From: Liolophura sinensis
Taxonomy: Eukaryota; Mollusca; Polyplacophora; Chitonida; Chitonidae
Reading direction: 5' to 3'
Length of the DNA: 64,000 nt
NCBI RefSeq assembly: GCF_032854445.1
Contig: NC_088300.1
Coordinates: forward strand, 42,066,458 to 42,130,457
Every line of letters starts with the position of its first letter. Within the stretch, counting starts at the first letter, position 1. Position numbers and translations under genes: made by a program. The notes below the pieces were generated by a model. It did no database searches and had not been told where the DNA came from. It saw only the letters and a list, made by a program, of their open reading frames with translations. Shown in pieces: positions 24,404 through 38,900 of this stretch.

Positions 24404-24884
24404 AAATTCCATTTTGTTAAAAATGTTTTTTTTGTACTGTTGAATTGTAAGGCTAGAACACGACAATCCATTGCGGAAGGGGTGTGTTAATTTGAAGTTA
24501 ATTTGCATGACGTGCGGTAGACACGATAAGCAGATGTATGTAATGCTGTAACAGTACCAGGCACCACGAATGTGTGACACGCCGAAGGTTAAAACAAGGT
24601 TATGTTGATGTGTGGACAGGTGCATGGTTAAACGCCTAATGAGTTCTATCACGCGCACCAACTTCGCGAAAGTTCGGAGAAAACATAGGACTAAGTGATT
24701 CGCCTCTGTACAAACCCACACAAACCAAAGCCTCACAAACAATCCCATCCCCAAACACACACACCCTCAGACGTACCCAAATTACAGTTAAGGTCTACAA
24801 CCGTACTTAATGTATGGATTTTGCAATGATAAATACGTCACATACATGTAGAAGGGATTATAACACAAGTGAAAATAGTGAGTA

Positions 24885-25612
24885 TTGATATCGCAGATGT
24901 AAACATCCTATAGACATTCCAGTCTGTATGACATCACAGATGCAACCTGTAGATATTCCAGGTCCATGATATCACAGGTGCAACCTGTAGATATTCCAGG
25001 TCCATGATATCGCAGATGTATATAGCCTATAGACATTCCAGTCTGTATGACATCACAGATCCAACCTGTAGATATTCCAGGTCCATGATATCACAGGTGC
25101 AACCTGTAGATATTCCAGGTCCATGATATCACAGGTGCAACCTGTAGATGTTCCAGGTCCATGATATCGCAGAAGTATATAGCCTATAGACATTCCAGTC
25201 TGTATGACATCACAGATGCAACCTGTAGATATTCCAGGTCCATGATATCACAGACGCAACCTGTAGATATTCCAGGCCCATGATATCACAGGTGCAACCT
25301 GTAGATATTCCAGGTCCATGATATCACAGGTGCAACCTGTAGATATTCCAGGTCCATGATATCGCAGATGTATATAACCTATAGATATTCACGGTCTATA
25401 TGATATCACAGAGGCAACCTGTAGATATTCCAGGTCCATGATATCACAGGTGCAACCTGTAGATATTCCCGATCCATGATGATGTCAATAGCCTACAGAT
25501 ATTTCTGGTCTATATGATATCACAGATGTAGCCTATAGATATTCCCGGTCTATATGACATCACAGATGTGGCCTATAGATATTCTCGGTCTGTATGATAT
25601 CACAGATGTATA
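24885..25612 (+). repeat. 38-bp minisatellite with interspersed variant units
   Basis: The main unit CAGGTGCAACCTGTAGATAT plus TCCAGGTCCATGATAT repeats many times. It is interrupted at semi-regular intervals by a second unit type with GTATATAGCCTATAGACATT and CCAGTCTGTATGACATC. About 19 units in total, a two-letter higher-order pattern. Confidence 0.94.
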
Positions 25613-26042
25613 TAGCGTCGGGCCAATTGATTCATGAGCATATATATAATAGAGTTGGATGTAATATAGCATGGCGAACAGAAGTGGGAAAAGGGACGAA
25701 AACAATCACGTGAAAGTCATCGATCGAAAATGTCACACATCAGTTGACATTTTGGGGAGTTACACACTTTGGCTTCGGCCCAAGGTATCATATAATGGTA
25801 TATAAACAGTATTAAGCCCAAAGGCTTTGTTTACGTCGTGGGTCTAGTAAAGCCTGATGGAACATCTCCTGGAAAGTAAAACAAATGGAGACGCACGAGG
25901 GATATTAAGGTGACCTGAATCGCTTCAGCCATTAAGCTTAGCATTCTACGTTCTCTGGATAAGGCAGGTAAAGTCCTTGACTAGTCCAACTCTCGGTGCT
26001 TCCTTCGACTGCGGCTTTAAGTCAAGGCGTTTGTTTGATAGT

Positions 26043-26145
26043 TGAAGAAGGGCGATGGTTCAGTCCAGGCACTCTGGTTTACTCCACCGCCGTAATATAA
26101 GTGAAATATTCTAAAGTATACCATTTTAAAGTTAAACATCAATGA
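26043..26145 (+). mobile_element. degraded SINE fragment
   Basis: GATGGTTCAGTCCAGGC and CACCGCCGTAATATAAGTGA, then AAATATTCTAAAGTATACC, match the box B and 3' body blocks of the SINE at low identity. Confidence 0.45.
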
Positions 26146-26776
26146 AAATATATAAAAAAAAGCACTTTCGCTGCGGCTGAAATCAGTGTCCTGCTTTATT
26201 CACTAGCCTGTATAATGTGTTCCTCTGCAGCAGGGTGATTAGCCATTGACAAAATAGGTAGCGGGATCGAATCCATCTTCAACCGGCTCTAATTTTTGTG
26301 GTGTGTCAGGGAGGTATGTAGTAGTGTTGCATGGCTTCATCTGACCTCACATCCACAACATTCTTCCTTGCAATCACAACTCGGTTGCCGTCACAGAATG
26401 GGAATATTCCTGACAGCGAATCCGCCGAATTGGTGACATAACGGAGCCACAAAAGTGCCATGTATTGTTAGAAGAAAATTGCAAATAGAAAAAACATAAC
26501 TACAGAACTTTCAGTGATGTTTTTGTTTTATGTCGTTCCTACGACTTACAATTGTCTTATGTGCGCATGCTTAATAAAGTTATCAAGAGCACGAGATAAT
26601 TGTACATTTCTATTGGTTAATTATATCGTGAGTGCGCTTTATTTTTAAAAAAATGAGACTTTAACAGTTGTGTGTGATTTTTTCTTCTGGGATTGAAACA
26701 TTTGTTTCTAACCATGCCACTTTTATCCCTCTGTAACGCTACATGTTCTGTGCTCAATCTAAATTGCATTCATCGA

Positions 26777-26923
26777 TTTTTTTTTGTTGGATTGGTGTTT
26801 TACACCGTACTCAAGAAAATTTCACTTATACGACGGCGGCCAGCATTATGAAGGGAGGAAACCGGGCAGAGCCCGGGGGAAACCCAAGACCATCTGCAAG
26901 CTGCTGACAGATCTTCCCACGTA
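26777..26923 (-). mobile_element. SINE 3' portion, inverted
   Basis: On the minus strand it has GGTTTCCTCCCTTCATAATG, GCCGCCGTCGTATAAGTGAA and ACGGTGTAAAACACCAATCC. The tRNA-related head is absent. Confidence 0.85.
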
Positions 26924-29579
26924 CACCATTCATCGAACATCACTGGTCTATATTATGTATGTCCATGTCTTTGGGGATCAACTGGGAAACTATTACATTT
27001 AAAGGTATATGAATTATATATATAAACATATTAATGATACAGATAACATACGCACGAGGTGATAATATGTATTTTAGTGGAATTGATCAATGGATCTACT
27101 CACGTCTGTTGGTGTATATACGGTAGGATTAGTATATCATCGTATAACGTCTGTTAGCTTTCAAATGCCACAACCAAACTGTATGGATTATAGAAAGGCG
27201 CAGAGTGAAACTGTGTTAGCCTTCAGTGAATGTGCCGTCGTTATGCATTACAGATGTCAATATGGAACGCAACAAGAATAGGCGAATGTTCGTAATACCG
27301 AATCAATTTGGTAAACAGTTTTAATGTTACAGCACACAGTGTGAAGAGAGAATGACTGTGTGGAAAGCCCGTCTGTACAAACACTGAGCGTAGTCACCGT
27401 GCATCAATATTGTCAGAAAACAGTTCGCCAATGCTTCCACAAGGCAAAAACCCATTGCCAATAAACGAGGCGTAATAGGTTTATGCCATGGTAGTCGACA
27501 AATGCCCCACCTGAAAAGCCGGTTTAGTGTTGACTTACATAAATAAAGCTGTTTTAGTTCAGTACATTTTTAGACATTGTATACAGAAATTGGGAAAACG
27601 TAGTGGCCGTATAGGTCAACGTGATGCCGTTCGTCCGATAATCATTAAGGCTCATTAAGGCTAGAGCTAATTTACAATCAGCTTCAAGCGATAATTCAAT
27701 ATACCGGTAACGTTTTCGTTTGAATGGATACAGCACACACCAACACGTGTAAAGAAGAAGTTATGTGAATGCAAAAAATATATGTATTTCCCCTTTCTAT
27801 TACATAGGACCCGAAAGTTTACCCATCTTCCCAGTTCTTACGAAGCCATGCAGGGTATTAAGCATGCCTAATGCGAACCAGTAAATTGAAACCATGGACT
27901 CCAGTTCTAGTACACAGGCTCACAGTTTACATTAAAATTGCGATCAGCTCGTTTTGGTGAAATGGGGAAAGTTGAGGTTCTGTATTGTACAGTTCTTATA
28001 GTTCTTATGTATAGTACAGATCCACTGGGTGTATATTTAATCATTTGTCTGAAACCACGACATTTAAAATGTGGGCAATTATCATGCATGGTTTTATTTG
28101 GTTCTAATCATTGTGAAGGACAGCCCATAGGGTGAGGCATATCATTATTAAAATATGCATGCGTCTGCGTGTCTGTCGGCCATTCGTGACCGTCAGCCTC
28201 AGTTACACGTACTTCCGTATACATATAACACAAGGCCATAAATCACACAAGAAAGACAATGGAGTGATGTTACAGGCAAAAATCTTTAAAAACCCGCAAG
28301 TCAGTAATGCATTTACAAGAGATGGATTAACCAACGCACGAGAGCAAATAAATCCATTGATCAGTTGTTGAGTAACTACACGTATGTACACCATTTTAAA
28401 AAAGAAGAAAAAAAAAACCCCTTGAGTTAGGAGATATTGAGCCTTTCAGTAAACCATCAAACCATAGTAATTAATCTACACAGGGAAAATTATTATCACT
28501 ACAGTTACTGCTGGCAGAGCAAAATGAATATGGAAGCTCTCTATGACCTGTCTAATGAAGAAAGCAATTAGGATTTATGGTTTTCACTTAAATCCACGAT
28601 AAATGGGAAATTTGTTTCGGGACAAGGCAGGCGTATGTGGTGGAATAAAGGCGCCGTGTGCAAGAATTTGTTTACTGACTTTTCCTTTGTTACCACCGAC
28701 GGGCATGTTGATGTTAAAACGTTGTTCTGCGGTCTACACACCCACATGCACCAGCTAATACTCATATACCCAGAAACACTGGCATGAGGACAGAGTTAAT
28801 ACATTCATCAAAGCCTATACAACAGCTTCGTGTACATACGTAATCTGACATTTGTAGATCGCAAATAAAGGGGGTCGCGCTAGGAACACAGTGTGCATGA
28901 AGACATTCAAGGCCATATCCCCTCCATCTTAAAAATTTATTTATAGCATGCAGTGGCTTGTGGATGACATTTTCATTTTTTATGTTTTGTTACTTTGGTT
29001 CCACATGGGTGGAAAACAGTTCTCACATTTTATGCGTCTCCGAACCAGTAAGATGGCGAAGACTGGCATTTGAACCACACTTATACATGTACTAATTAGG
29101 AGAGTTACACAAACGGCTGGGACACAAACGCAAGAAAATTGATCTTTGTCACAAAACTTATTTAATCGCCGGTCTTATCCACAAGCCTGGGCCCTCTGAA
29201 ACCAGAACAAGGCCTCTGATACCAAATGAGTATCCGTCGATAAAAACAGTTCACGTAGGTGAAAAGTTTTACACACATGTATGTGAAAACGATTTTCAAC
29301 CATATAAGCTTTGAGGAATCTATGAGCTCAATCCCCATGCTAATGCATTTTAAATTTTCCTTTGGTTTAAACCTTCACGAAAAGGTTTTCTCCTGGGTGT
29401 ATATATGGGCCACCGCAGAAAAATGATAAACCCAAACTGGTGTTGTTTAGTCCTACATGATTCCATTGCCGCTGCTGGAAACCAAGCGTTATATAGAAAA
29501 GTAGAATGGTTCATGAGTAATCCCAACATATAAAGAAGAAAAGAAACTTGATATTTCTGCCTTAGTCATATTATATGCA

Positions 29580-29796
29580 AATTGAAGAACATTTCACTTA
29601 TAGGACGACAGCCAACATTATGCTGGGAGGAAACCGAGCAGAGCACGAGTCCATAATCATCAAAAGGTTGCTGTATGACCTTTCCATATATGACCGGAGA
29701 GTAATTAAACCTGCATGAGCTGGACTTGAACTCACCGTCACAGAGATTGCATTGGTGAGAGGTTCTTGGGTCATTGCGATTCACTAGCAGGCTAAT
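29580..29796 (-). mobile_element. SINE, inverted, diverged
   Basis: The minus strand carries ACCCAAGAACCTCTCACCAA, box B-like GTGAGTTCAAGTCCAGCTCA and AGCATAATGTTGGCTGTCGT. The A-rich tail is lost. Confidence 0.8.
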
Positions 29797-31796
29797 TATA
29801 AGAGAATATGATTCTAAATTATTAAAAACCTAGCTATAGGCCTAAGTCTAATAAAAAGACGAGGGAAATTTTATTTTGGGCCAACTAGTGTAGTCTTATA
29901 TATCGGTAAACACCAATCACAAGGCGCAGCACGTACAAATTTTAATACAGCTATGATAGCTTAGCCCCTGGGGGTATAAATAGGCTATTAATTTATACCT
30001 CCTCATGTTTAGTCAGGAAATTACCAGAACTCGAATGCAGTAAACGAACCACAAACTTTTAACCATACCGGTTTTATCACTGCACAGTACCGTAGGCTAC
30101 TGCGAGTTATTCCACCTTCCCAGAAAAAAGTATTGTAAAAAGTAGCGGCTAATGTAAAACACAACTTTTGATAATTAAGGCCGATGTGCCCTGTATCAGT
30201 CTTTTTGTAAATTCAGCTCTGGAAAGCTATAGTAATCACCTGTTCAGGCATATTTGGACACATTCAGAAAAGGTGAAAAATATATATAGGGGCCCACTAA
30301 TTATATATATGGGCCTACCGGTAAATTTTTTTGTTTTTGTGTTGTTGTTGTTGTTTGTTTTGTTTAAGAAATTACTTGTTCTATATCATAACGCCCAGCT
30401 TAGAGCAACGTGATGTACGAGAAAAACAGTTAAAGAAGTTAAATGGAAGTGGGCGGACCCGAAAACGAAAGTAGATGTAGACTTGTACCGTCTTGTCACT
30501 GAAATCTCTTGCGATGGAGGTACATTTCGTACATTCATCACATGATAGATGTTCCTACAACTCGCGAAGAGTTTCAAGTTCTGCGTGTATGTTTGGTAAA
30601 TATCTTGCTTCTTTGTGTAGTGTAAGGTAAAAGAGATAAATTTGATCAAAGCATAAGCGCCTCAGCTAGTGGTTATAATGGCTGCCCGGTTAGAATTAGG
30701 TATGCTTCCCCTACCTCGTTTTCCGGTCTTGGAGAACTGTCATTGAACAGTGAATAGCCACTGATCGGCACCCACCAGACACACTGAATGCGCCGCCAGA
30801 GCTTTCATACCTTTCTCACTTTATACTGCTATGATTAACGAAGGTTAATCGTGATCTTGTAGCCTTTTTAGGTAATTATGACATGCCCTTGCATGTAGGA
30901 GTTCGTGTAAATTACGCATTTTAAATATTCAACAATTAAAAAGGGAAGGCAGTTAAAGTGTTCATTGATTAGCTCTCAGGTAGCAGTGAGCCAGACATTT
31001 AATAAGTTTAGGCGTTTCAGAACAATTGAAAATAACACTTTCCTCTCGCCATAATGCCATAATGCCATAAGAAAAATATTTTTAAGTATGGTATGGAGTG
31101 AACCACTGATCAAACAAATCCAACATCTGACCTTACTTGCAGACTTTCCCAAATACACTCTCAGCTCCCTCATACTGACAGAAAATTGACATAAATCAGT
31201 ATCTTATCGTCGCGAGAAAATAAATAGTTTGAGAACTCTTCTAAAATGGTCTGCGTAATGTCATGGTTCGAATAGCAAATAAAAGATACCCCCCAAAATA
31301 AAAAAAATTGCTGGGTTTCATTTTGTATTATTAGCTTGTATACTGAAACTTCACAATCATGAGTTGAGCTGCACAGGTATATCCTTCAAGTCAAAACATC
31401 TCTAAACCCCAACACTCGGGGCTTCAGATCCTTATATAAGAGATGTATAAGGCGTATGCCGGTTCCTTAATTCATGAATGTTGCATGTAATGGCAGAAGC
31501 ACATACAGTTTGCCCAAATTTGAGGGAGTAGTATAGCAAAATTACAAATGGTAAATTCTTTGTGTAATAAATAAACAATTGACACACATGTCTATCACCA
31601 CAGAAAATTTTGAAAGATCTCAGAGAAAGCAAATTATTCTTGAGCAGAGATGTCAATTGTTTTTTGTTTGGTGATTTTGACTGAAAACCCACTACATTCG
31701 TCCATTTCCCATATACACACCTGTTAACCAATATGCAATTCTCCAGCTTCTGGCATATATGTATGCCACGGTGCCGAAACTGCATAAGCCCTTTAT

Positions 31797-32064
31797 GGGG
31801 CCTCCATTGCTGAAGTGGTTAGCTTGCCAGCACGGTTCAGTGACCCAGGAGCTTCTCACGAATGTGGTCACTGTGAGTACAAGTCCAGCTTATGCTGGCT
31901 TCCTCTCAGGACGTATGTGGGAAGGTCTGTCAGCAAGTTGTGGATGGTTGTGGATTTCCCATGGGCTCTGCCCTTTTTCATCCCACCATAATGCTGGTCG
32001 TGATCATATCAGTGAAATATTCTTCAATGTGGCATAAAACACCAATTAAATAAATAGATAAATA
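31797..32064 (+). mobile_element. SINE, near full length, diverged
   Basis: GGGGCCTCCATTGCTGAAGT, CCCAGGAGCTTCTCACGAAT, GTGAGTACAAGTCCAGC and ACACCAATTAAATAAATAGA. It sits about 0.7 kb upstream of the first HPS5 coding exon. Confidence 0.87.
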
Positions 32065-32748
32065 TAATACTTTCATAAAAGCAGTGACATCCAGTGTAAA
32101 TTAGGGACACAGTATATTGGCAGTTGCCTGCTGGCATTTGTGCATCCACATACTGTAGATCATGGTTTTTTTCTCATATACGCAGTTCAACAAAACTTAA
32201 GAAAAGTAATGATTGGAAGTGCACTTTGACTGGCATCTCATAATATAAGGCATCTAAGTTAAGGCGTCTTAATAATATTACAATAGTTTTGCCCAAATTT
32301 GACCACCCTAATTCTTCTAAACTTTGGAACAAATATTAGTAGTGTTGTAACTGGAATATGACATTTCTTTACCACTCTTTTGGCAAAATAAAGATATGAG
32401 TATGTTGTTCATTAGATGGTGTAACAACGTGATAAAAAAAAACTCAATATTCCTGCCAGAATTACATATATATTGGCTAAAATGAGCAGACTAGGTGTCC
32501 CAAGTTTTAGAAGAAATAGGGTACTGAAAGGATGCCCAAATTAAAGAGCTATATTTGGCCCTGCATGTATTTATACTTTTCTGAGATTCTGGGTAGGCTA
32601 AGTGTTCTCTAAACGCTGATAAAATATTAGAGTAATAAATTCAATGTTCATTTGAAATGACGCGATGTTAAAAACATGGGAATGTATGAGAAATCATGGT
32701 TTCAGAATAATGTATGCAGTATACACCTGTACAGGTATCTACTCAAAC

Positions 32749-32809
32749 TGCTGTTTGCAGATGTCCTGGCTGGAGTGAGATGCAGTGTGTGAGGTGACCA
32801 GGTGAGACG
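32749..32809 (+). promoter_or_regulatory. HPS5: HPS5 5' UTR with candidate acceptor and minimal upstream reading frame
   Basis: TGCTGTTTGCAG at 32749-32760 is a good splice acceptor, so the 5' UTR is probably split, with a non-coding exon farther upstream. An ATG directly after it opens a five-codon frame (MSWLE, stop at 32776-32778). An in-frame TGA at 32795-32797 shows that the HPS5 protein cannot begin earlier in this exon. Confidence 0.5.
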
Positions 32810-32932
32810 ATGATGACCGAGACCCAGGAAGTGAGCCAGAACACTGGTCAGCATTACTGGACACATGTGCTCACAGAATTCAACAGTTTGGAGGATCTGT
32901 CTATACCGCTGAGAGGCTCAGCCAGACTCAGG
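32810..32932 (+). CDS. HPS5: HPS5 exon 1 (start)
   Basis: 41 codons, MMTETQEVSQNTGQHYWTHV onward, with LTEFNSLEDLSIPLR matching the HPS5 N terminus. It is the first ATG after an in-frame stop; a second ATG follows at once. Ends in phase 0 with donor GTCAGT. Confidence 0.93.
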
Positions 32933-35900
32933 GTCAGTGATAATTGAATAGCATACTGTAATTCTTCAACCTTTTCACATATTTGCAGGATGTTTATTTA
33001 AGTACATTCTGAAGGCATTATTCTGTTTGGACTGCTAAACTTATGCTTTTTTTCCATATATCCATATGATTTGGCCAATCCACCCAATGCAGTTTTGTCT
33101 CCAAAATCAAATAAAAGATGTGCCTGATTTGCACTGAAACTTGCTCTGTTATGTGCGAAAGGTTGAGGAATTAGTGTAGTTATGCTTCTCATGTCTGTCT
33201 CTGTCTTCAGTCAGTAAGGTAGTAACCTTTCATAATCTGAAATAACTTTTCACATCCAGCTCTTACAGGCTAGGCAGCAACTTTTATTTAAATAAATAAA
33301 AAAAATCAATAACTATCTACTTCAGGTTTTAATATATAATTATGTTATACTCCGAAAGGGCATTAAGTTAAATTTTCGTTCTGCAAAAAATATCTTGAAT
33401 TTTATTCAGATGTCATAGTTGTATTTCCATATGTTTCACCCATCTTATGGTTATATATTTTATTGCATCATTTTCTAGTTAAACACCAACCAAATAAATA
33501 AAATAACAGTATATTGTTATTGTCTTTTTTTGTATTCCTATGTTTACAGTATACATGTATGTGCGTGTCCCGACGCTACATTGCTCTAGGAGCAAACACA
33601 GGAGCTGTCTATATATTTGGACGAGAAAGTCTAAAACATCTTCAGGTTGTGCTCGCTGAAAAGGTGAGAGTTCATGATGAACTGAACATGCCAAGTCACA
33701 GATGTGCACACATGTACACTTGCTGCTTTCTGTTTGTGGGCATTTGACGTTTACTGTATTTATGGCTATGGTATAAAAATGCATAAAAAAAAGCAGATTT
33801 GTAAACGACCACTTAAGCACAGCCAACAAAGCTGGTATTTAAGGACCTCTGATGGATTTCCTGGGTGACAATTATGCAACCTGAAATATATATACATATA
33901 TCACAGTGTTAAGGTAAATGTTGGCACATGGATGCGCTGTGAGATTTCTTCCACTCCTTTATTTGATGTTATCAACACACCTCTGAGTGAAAAATTGTGT
34001 GTTTGTGGAAGGCCTGTTCGCAGCCAAATGGTTGAGATGTTTGACATATATTACTGGTTATTAGGTGCCTGACCGAGTCGTTGACTCAAATTTTCAGCAC
34101 TGAAATCTGATTCACACGACAATAATAATATTAACGGCCAAGAAGTATACTACTGTCTAACTTTAAATGTAATAGTCATAAAGTCAAATCATTTTTTATT
34201 TGTGCTGTATCCATAAAGTGTCAATTCCTAATAGCAATTATACTGTATTTCTGTTACATAAGGACTCTTCACCAGTTAGTCAGGTGTGTTTTGGACCGAT
34301 TGATAACCTCCTGGGATATGCCTGCAGGTAGGGGTACACACAAATATGTAGCAAGATACATTGTACAGCTAGGTTCAAAAGAAAACTTATGTGCTATGTG
34401 CTTACAAAACACATACCATCCGACATCTCTCTTCCAATTGTACATGTAGTTAGGGAATATCTACACATGTAGATCAGACCTACAGAGGAACATTCAAACC
34501 CAAGGAAAATTTAAGCATTGAAAAAAATCAAGCATTGTTTATGACATGTAAAAATCTGGCAAAAATGGAAAAAATCAAGAAACTTGTCTTCAGAATTTAT
34601 TCATATACATGTAGTTATGGCTGAGCTATGGAGTTAGCAAGCATGTCCACCCACACTCAAACACCAACACCCACTGAAGGACAGGTTGCAAATTTAATTA
34701 AGTTTCGCCTGCTGCATTTACAATGGAACAGATTAGTCTAAGGTCTCAAACCTAACTGATACCATACATGTCAAGTATACAGGTGTATTGTCAAGAACAC
34801 CAATCAGATGGATATGTGAAGAGTAAAGCAAATTGATAGTTTGTGGAATTCTTACTGCAACTCTATACACAGAATTTACATCATAGTTGTTCCGTTTGTG
34901 TATTTATTAACCTCCAGGGTACGTGTATATAATACACCTGGTTCAGTGGCTCTTGTTTGATCGGTCTTGAATGGCACACTCAAAAATTTTTCTCCTAAAT
35001 GATGGCGGCAGATTCATAAGTGAAGGAAACAGCAGTGCCTGTATTAAGCCATTGACCTTGGGCCAGTTTCTGGTGAATTCTCCCATGTGTGATTTACGTC
35101 ATTTAAAGATGGAGAATAAAATTGGGTCTCCAGTGTACTTCATGCAATACCACAGAAGAGAACATTGTCAACCACTTCTGACCAGCAAGGTGTCATTATT
35201 TGATCTGTTCCCTTGAACTCTGCTTAATGTAATTTTCTGAGCAGTTCAGTGTATCGTGACAAGGCAAGGCATCATGCTGAGTGTCTTCAAGGTGATGTTC
35301 ACAGTGAGGAAGCACCATGAATATGCCCTCAGTGGCTCCAACCTGCAACAAGTAGACACCTTTTAGATCTGACAAAGTAATTCCGAAGGTAATCTTAAAA
35401 GCAAATAATCTACAAACTATGCCATTACAGCAACGGTAACATCATAGTGGTGGAACTGAACATTGAGAGACGGTCTAAACCTGAGAGGGTAAGGTTATCT
35501 GTGGAACACTCGGGCACTACCGTCACTGCTCTTCAATGGGACGCAGTTGGAGGCAGGCTGTTTGCCGGAGACAACCTCGGCAAAATCTCTGTGGCCTTTA
35601 TTCCAGTATCGAAGGTACGTTGGATTGATTATTTATTTTGTTTTGAGCCATAGTGATTTGGATAATATCTCAAGGTGTTTTCCACGAAAAGTGAAGTATG
35701 TCTCTGCTAATTAGGTTCCATTTTATGAAAATAGACTTGTAGATGGTGAGTTCTGGTCAACTCATCTCCACATACAGTTATGGTTGAATTTTCATGTAAA
35801 TTTTTTGCCAGGACAGAGGCAGTGTGATTAAGAGTATGTGCTATTTAGGTTGTAATGCATAATTATTTCGAGTTATGACATAATCATGCAGTCGGTCTGT

Positions 35901-38900
35901 TGAGTTTAGGCCTGGTGGTGGGGGGGGGGGGGGGAGGGGCAATTACCATTTTCTTGTGGCTCTTGTTTTAAGTTCTTGGTATCAATCGAGCTATACAGAG
36001 GGTCCAGTGACAGTGGAAAGCTGCGTTTTCTTCTGTGAAATTGAAGTGTGTGTGTCCTTCATGGATATTTTATGAGCACACATACACTGATTTAATTGTG
36101 ATGTAAAAGGAAGAATTAATAAGTTCACATCATTGGACTGTCTTGATAACGCGTTTTACAAGTTTTACAAGTTCCCTATTGTTAAAGAATAATGGATGTC
36201 TTTTAGCTATGTAAAGTCCATGTACACATGAGTAAACTTTGCAAAGTTGATCTTAATCTGATCTCTAGCCTTTATTGGGTTTCATAGTTTGCTATATTTT
36301 GCTTTTTTATGTTGTTGTTATTTATTCTATTTTTTTTTTAAAAATTATATCAATTTGTTATTAATTTCTTCTTCTCAGGCTAAGGATTTGTTCCAACACC
36401 CCTCAGAAGGTATAGTTCGCCTAGACTCGGCCATTGTTCAGCTTGATTGGTCTGCAGACAGATTACTGGTATCAACAGTGACAAGGTGCTTTATTTGTTA
36501 CACCTCAAGGTAAGAATTAGTGACATATAAGAAAAGATACACCACAGGCAGAATTTATATACTGGCATGTCATTTATGTGTCTGGATCATTCATAAACTA
36601 ATTACATAATAATGTACAATGTGTATGTGTTCTAGACTCTAAAACGTTTTTGATTCGACAACTTATTCATTAGTTTATAATTTTGTATCTAGTAGAAAAA
36701 ATAGCTCTAGATGCCATGAATTGTATGATCAAATTGAAAAAATAAGTGATTCAAAGTTATGTACTCAATTTATGAATTAAATTTATAAGTTCAATTTTTT
36801 CAACCTTACTTTTCATTGTGTGAGTTGCTCTAGAACATTCTGGAAATCCAAGTTCTATTTGGACATGCCATGCTTATTAACACAGCTGCCTGGCATGAGG
36901 ACAGAATTAGTCCAGAGGAAACCAGTGGAAAGTTTTTATATGACAGGCTGATTAGCCAAACACCATGGAGGTGTGTTGCCTTCTCCAGATGGCAGCTGTC
37001 TGTTTTCAGTAGGATAAGGCTTTAATTTGGAGGTATTTTTATTTTCCAGACAACAATATTCACAAATAGGAAAGCGATTAAGGTAAGATAATGACACTTG
37101 TGTCTGGCCTCTTAACCATTTGTTAATGATGTAGTGGCAAAGGAACCCACACATGTAAACAAACCTAAGCGTGTTGAAAAGTTGTGGTCAGCTACATATA
37201 CATATCGTTGTATGGAGTCACCTTTAGTCACCTCGAGAACCAAAGCTCTCTTTTCTTTCTTTTGGTCTTGCATGATGCTTTCACATCAGTGTCCACATTG
37301 CAAGTGAAATATTGCGCAATAACATTGAGGACATCTACACACATTCAGTGATATTGATGACTCATCATTAAAAATCAACGGAGATAAGATTCCCTCAATG
37401 ATACTGACCACAATATTTTGGGCTTCAATGTTGCATACAGATGCTCAATATTATTGGCGATATTGACAGTAATATTAACAGAAACATTGAGCGTGTTTGG
37501 GTCGCTTAAGGTTACAGTTGCAGTCAGTATCCAAAAAGTGAATCCAAAAGTTGTTGGGTGAAAGCTGGTAATAAGAAGAGAGAGAGAAATAAAACAAAAA
37601 AAAAAAGAAGAGAAAGTTTGATATAACTGATTTATTTCATCTGACTGTGTACTACATCATTTTGCTGGTATGTAGATGTAAGTGGGTACTGCTCAACCTT
37701 TGTCCCATAACTTACTATGTAATATTTATATAAGACTTGCATTACATTACAATAAATAAATTAAATAAAGAGTGTTTAGGGGTGCCACCACAGCACACAG
37801 TTTTAGGGTGCCACCACAGCACACAGTTTAGGGTGCCACCACAGCACACAGTTTAAGGTGCCACCACAGCACACAGTTTAGGTTGCCACCACAGCGCACA
37901 GTTTAGGGTGCCACCAAAGCACACAGTTTAGGGTGCCACCACAGCACACAGTTTAGGGTGCCAGCACAGCACACAGTTTAGGGTGCCAGCACAGCACACA
38001 GTTTAGGGTGCCACCACAGCCCACAGTTTAGGGTGCCAGCACAGCCCACAGTTTAGGGTGCCACCACAGCACACAGTTTAGGGTGCCACCACAGCACACA
38101 GTTTAGGGTGCCACCACAGCACACAGTTTAGGGTGCCAGCACAGCACACAGGTTAGGGTGCCAGCACAGCACACAGGTTAGGGTGGCAGCACAGCACACA
38201 GGTTAGGGTGCCAGCACAGCACACAGTTTAGGGTGCCACCACAGCACACAGTTTAGGGTGGCAGCACAGCACACAGGTTAGGGTGCCACCACAGCACACA
38301 GGTTAGGGTGGCAGCACAGCACACAGTTTAGGGTGCCACCACAGCACACAGTTTAGGGTGCCACCACAACACACAGTTTAGGGTGCCAGCACAGCACACA
38401 GGTTAGGGTGCCAGCACAGCTCACAGTTTAGGGTGCCAGCACAGCACACAGTTTAGGGTGCCACCACAGCACACAGGTTAGGGTGCCACCACAGCTCACA
38501 GTTTAGGGTGCCACCACAGCACACAGGTTAGGGTGCCACCACAGCACACAGTTTAGGGTGCCAGCACAGCACACAGTTTAGGGTGCCAGCACAGCACACA
38601 GTTTAGGGTGCCACCACAGCTCACAGTTTAGGGTGCCAGCACAGCACACAGTTTAGGGTGCCACCACAGCACACAGGTTAGGGTGCCACCACAGCACACA
38701 GTTTAGGGTGCCACCAAAGCACACAGTTTAGGATGCCACCACAACATGCAGTTTAGGGTGCCACCACAGCACACAGTTTAGGGTGCCACCACAGCACACA
38801 GTTTAGGGTGCCACCACAGCACACAGGTTAGGGTGCCACCACAGCACACAGTTTAGGGTGGCAGCACAGCACACAGGTTAGGGTGCCACCACAGCACACA

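Larger units (their letters stand above)
19685..32760. other. intergenic region between two divergent genes
   Basis: About 13 kb upstream of both genes, so promoters of both should lie here. The first 300 bp beyond exon 1 (19690-19995) are GC-richer than the surroundings, which fits a promoter or 5' UTR, but I see no convincing TATA box. The rest holds one family-2 repeat, an (AT)n tract, a 38-bp minisatellite, and SINE copies or fragments at 24193, 26043, 26777, 29580 and 31797. No protein gene is supported. Confidence 0.65.

Noticed and set aside
34971-35216. 81-codon frame in HPS5 intron 3
   Set aside because: It lies within an intron, resembles dispersed repeat blocks and has no splice support.
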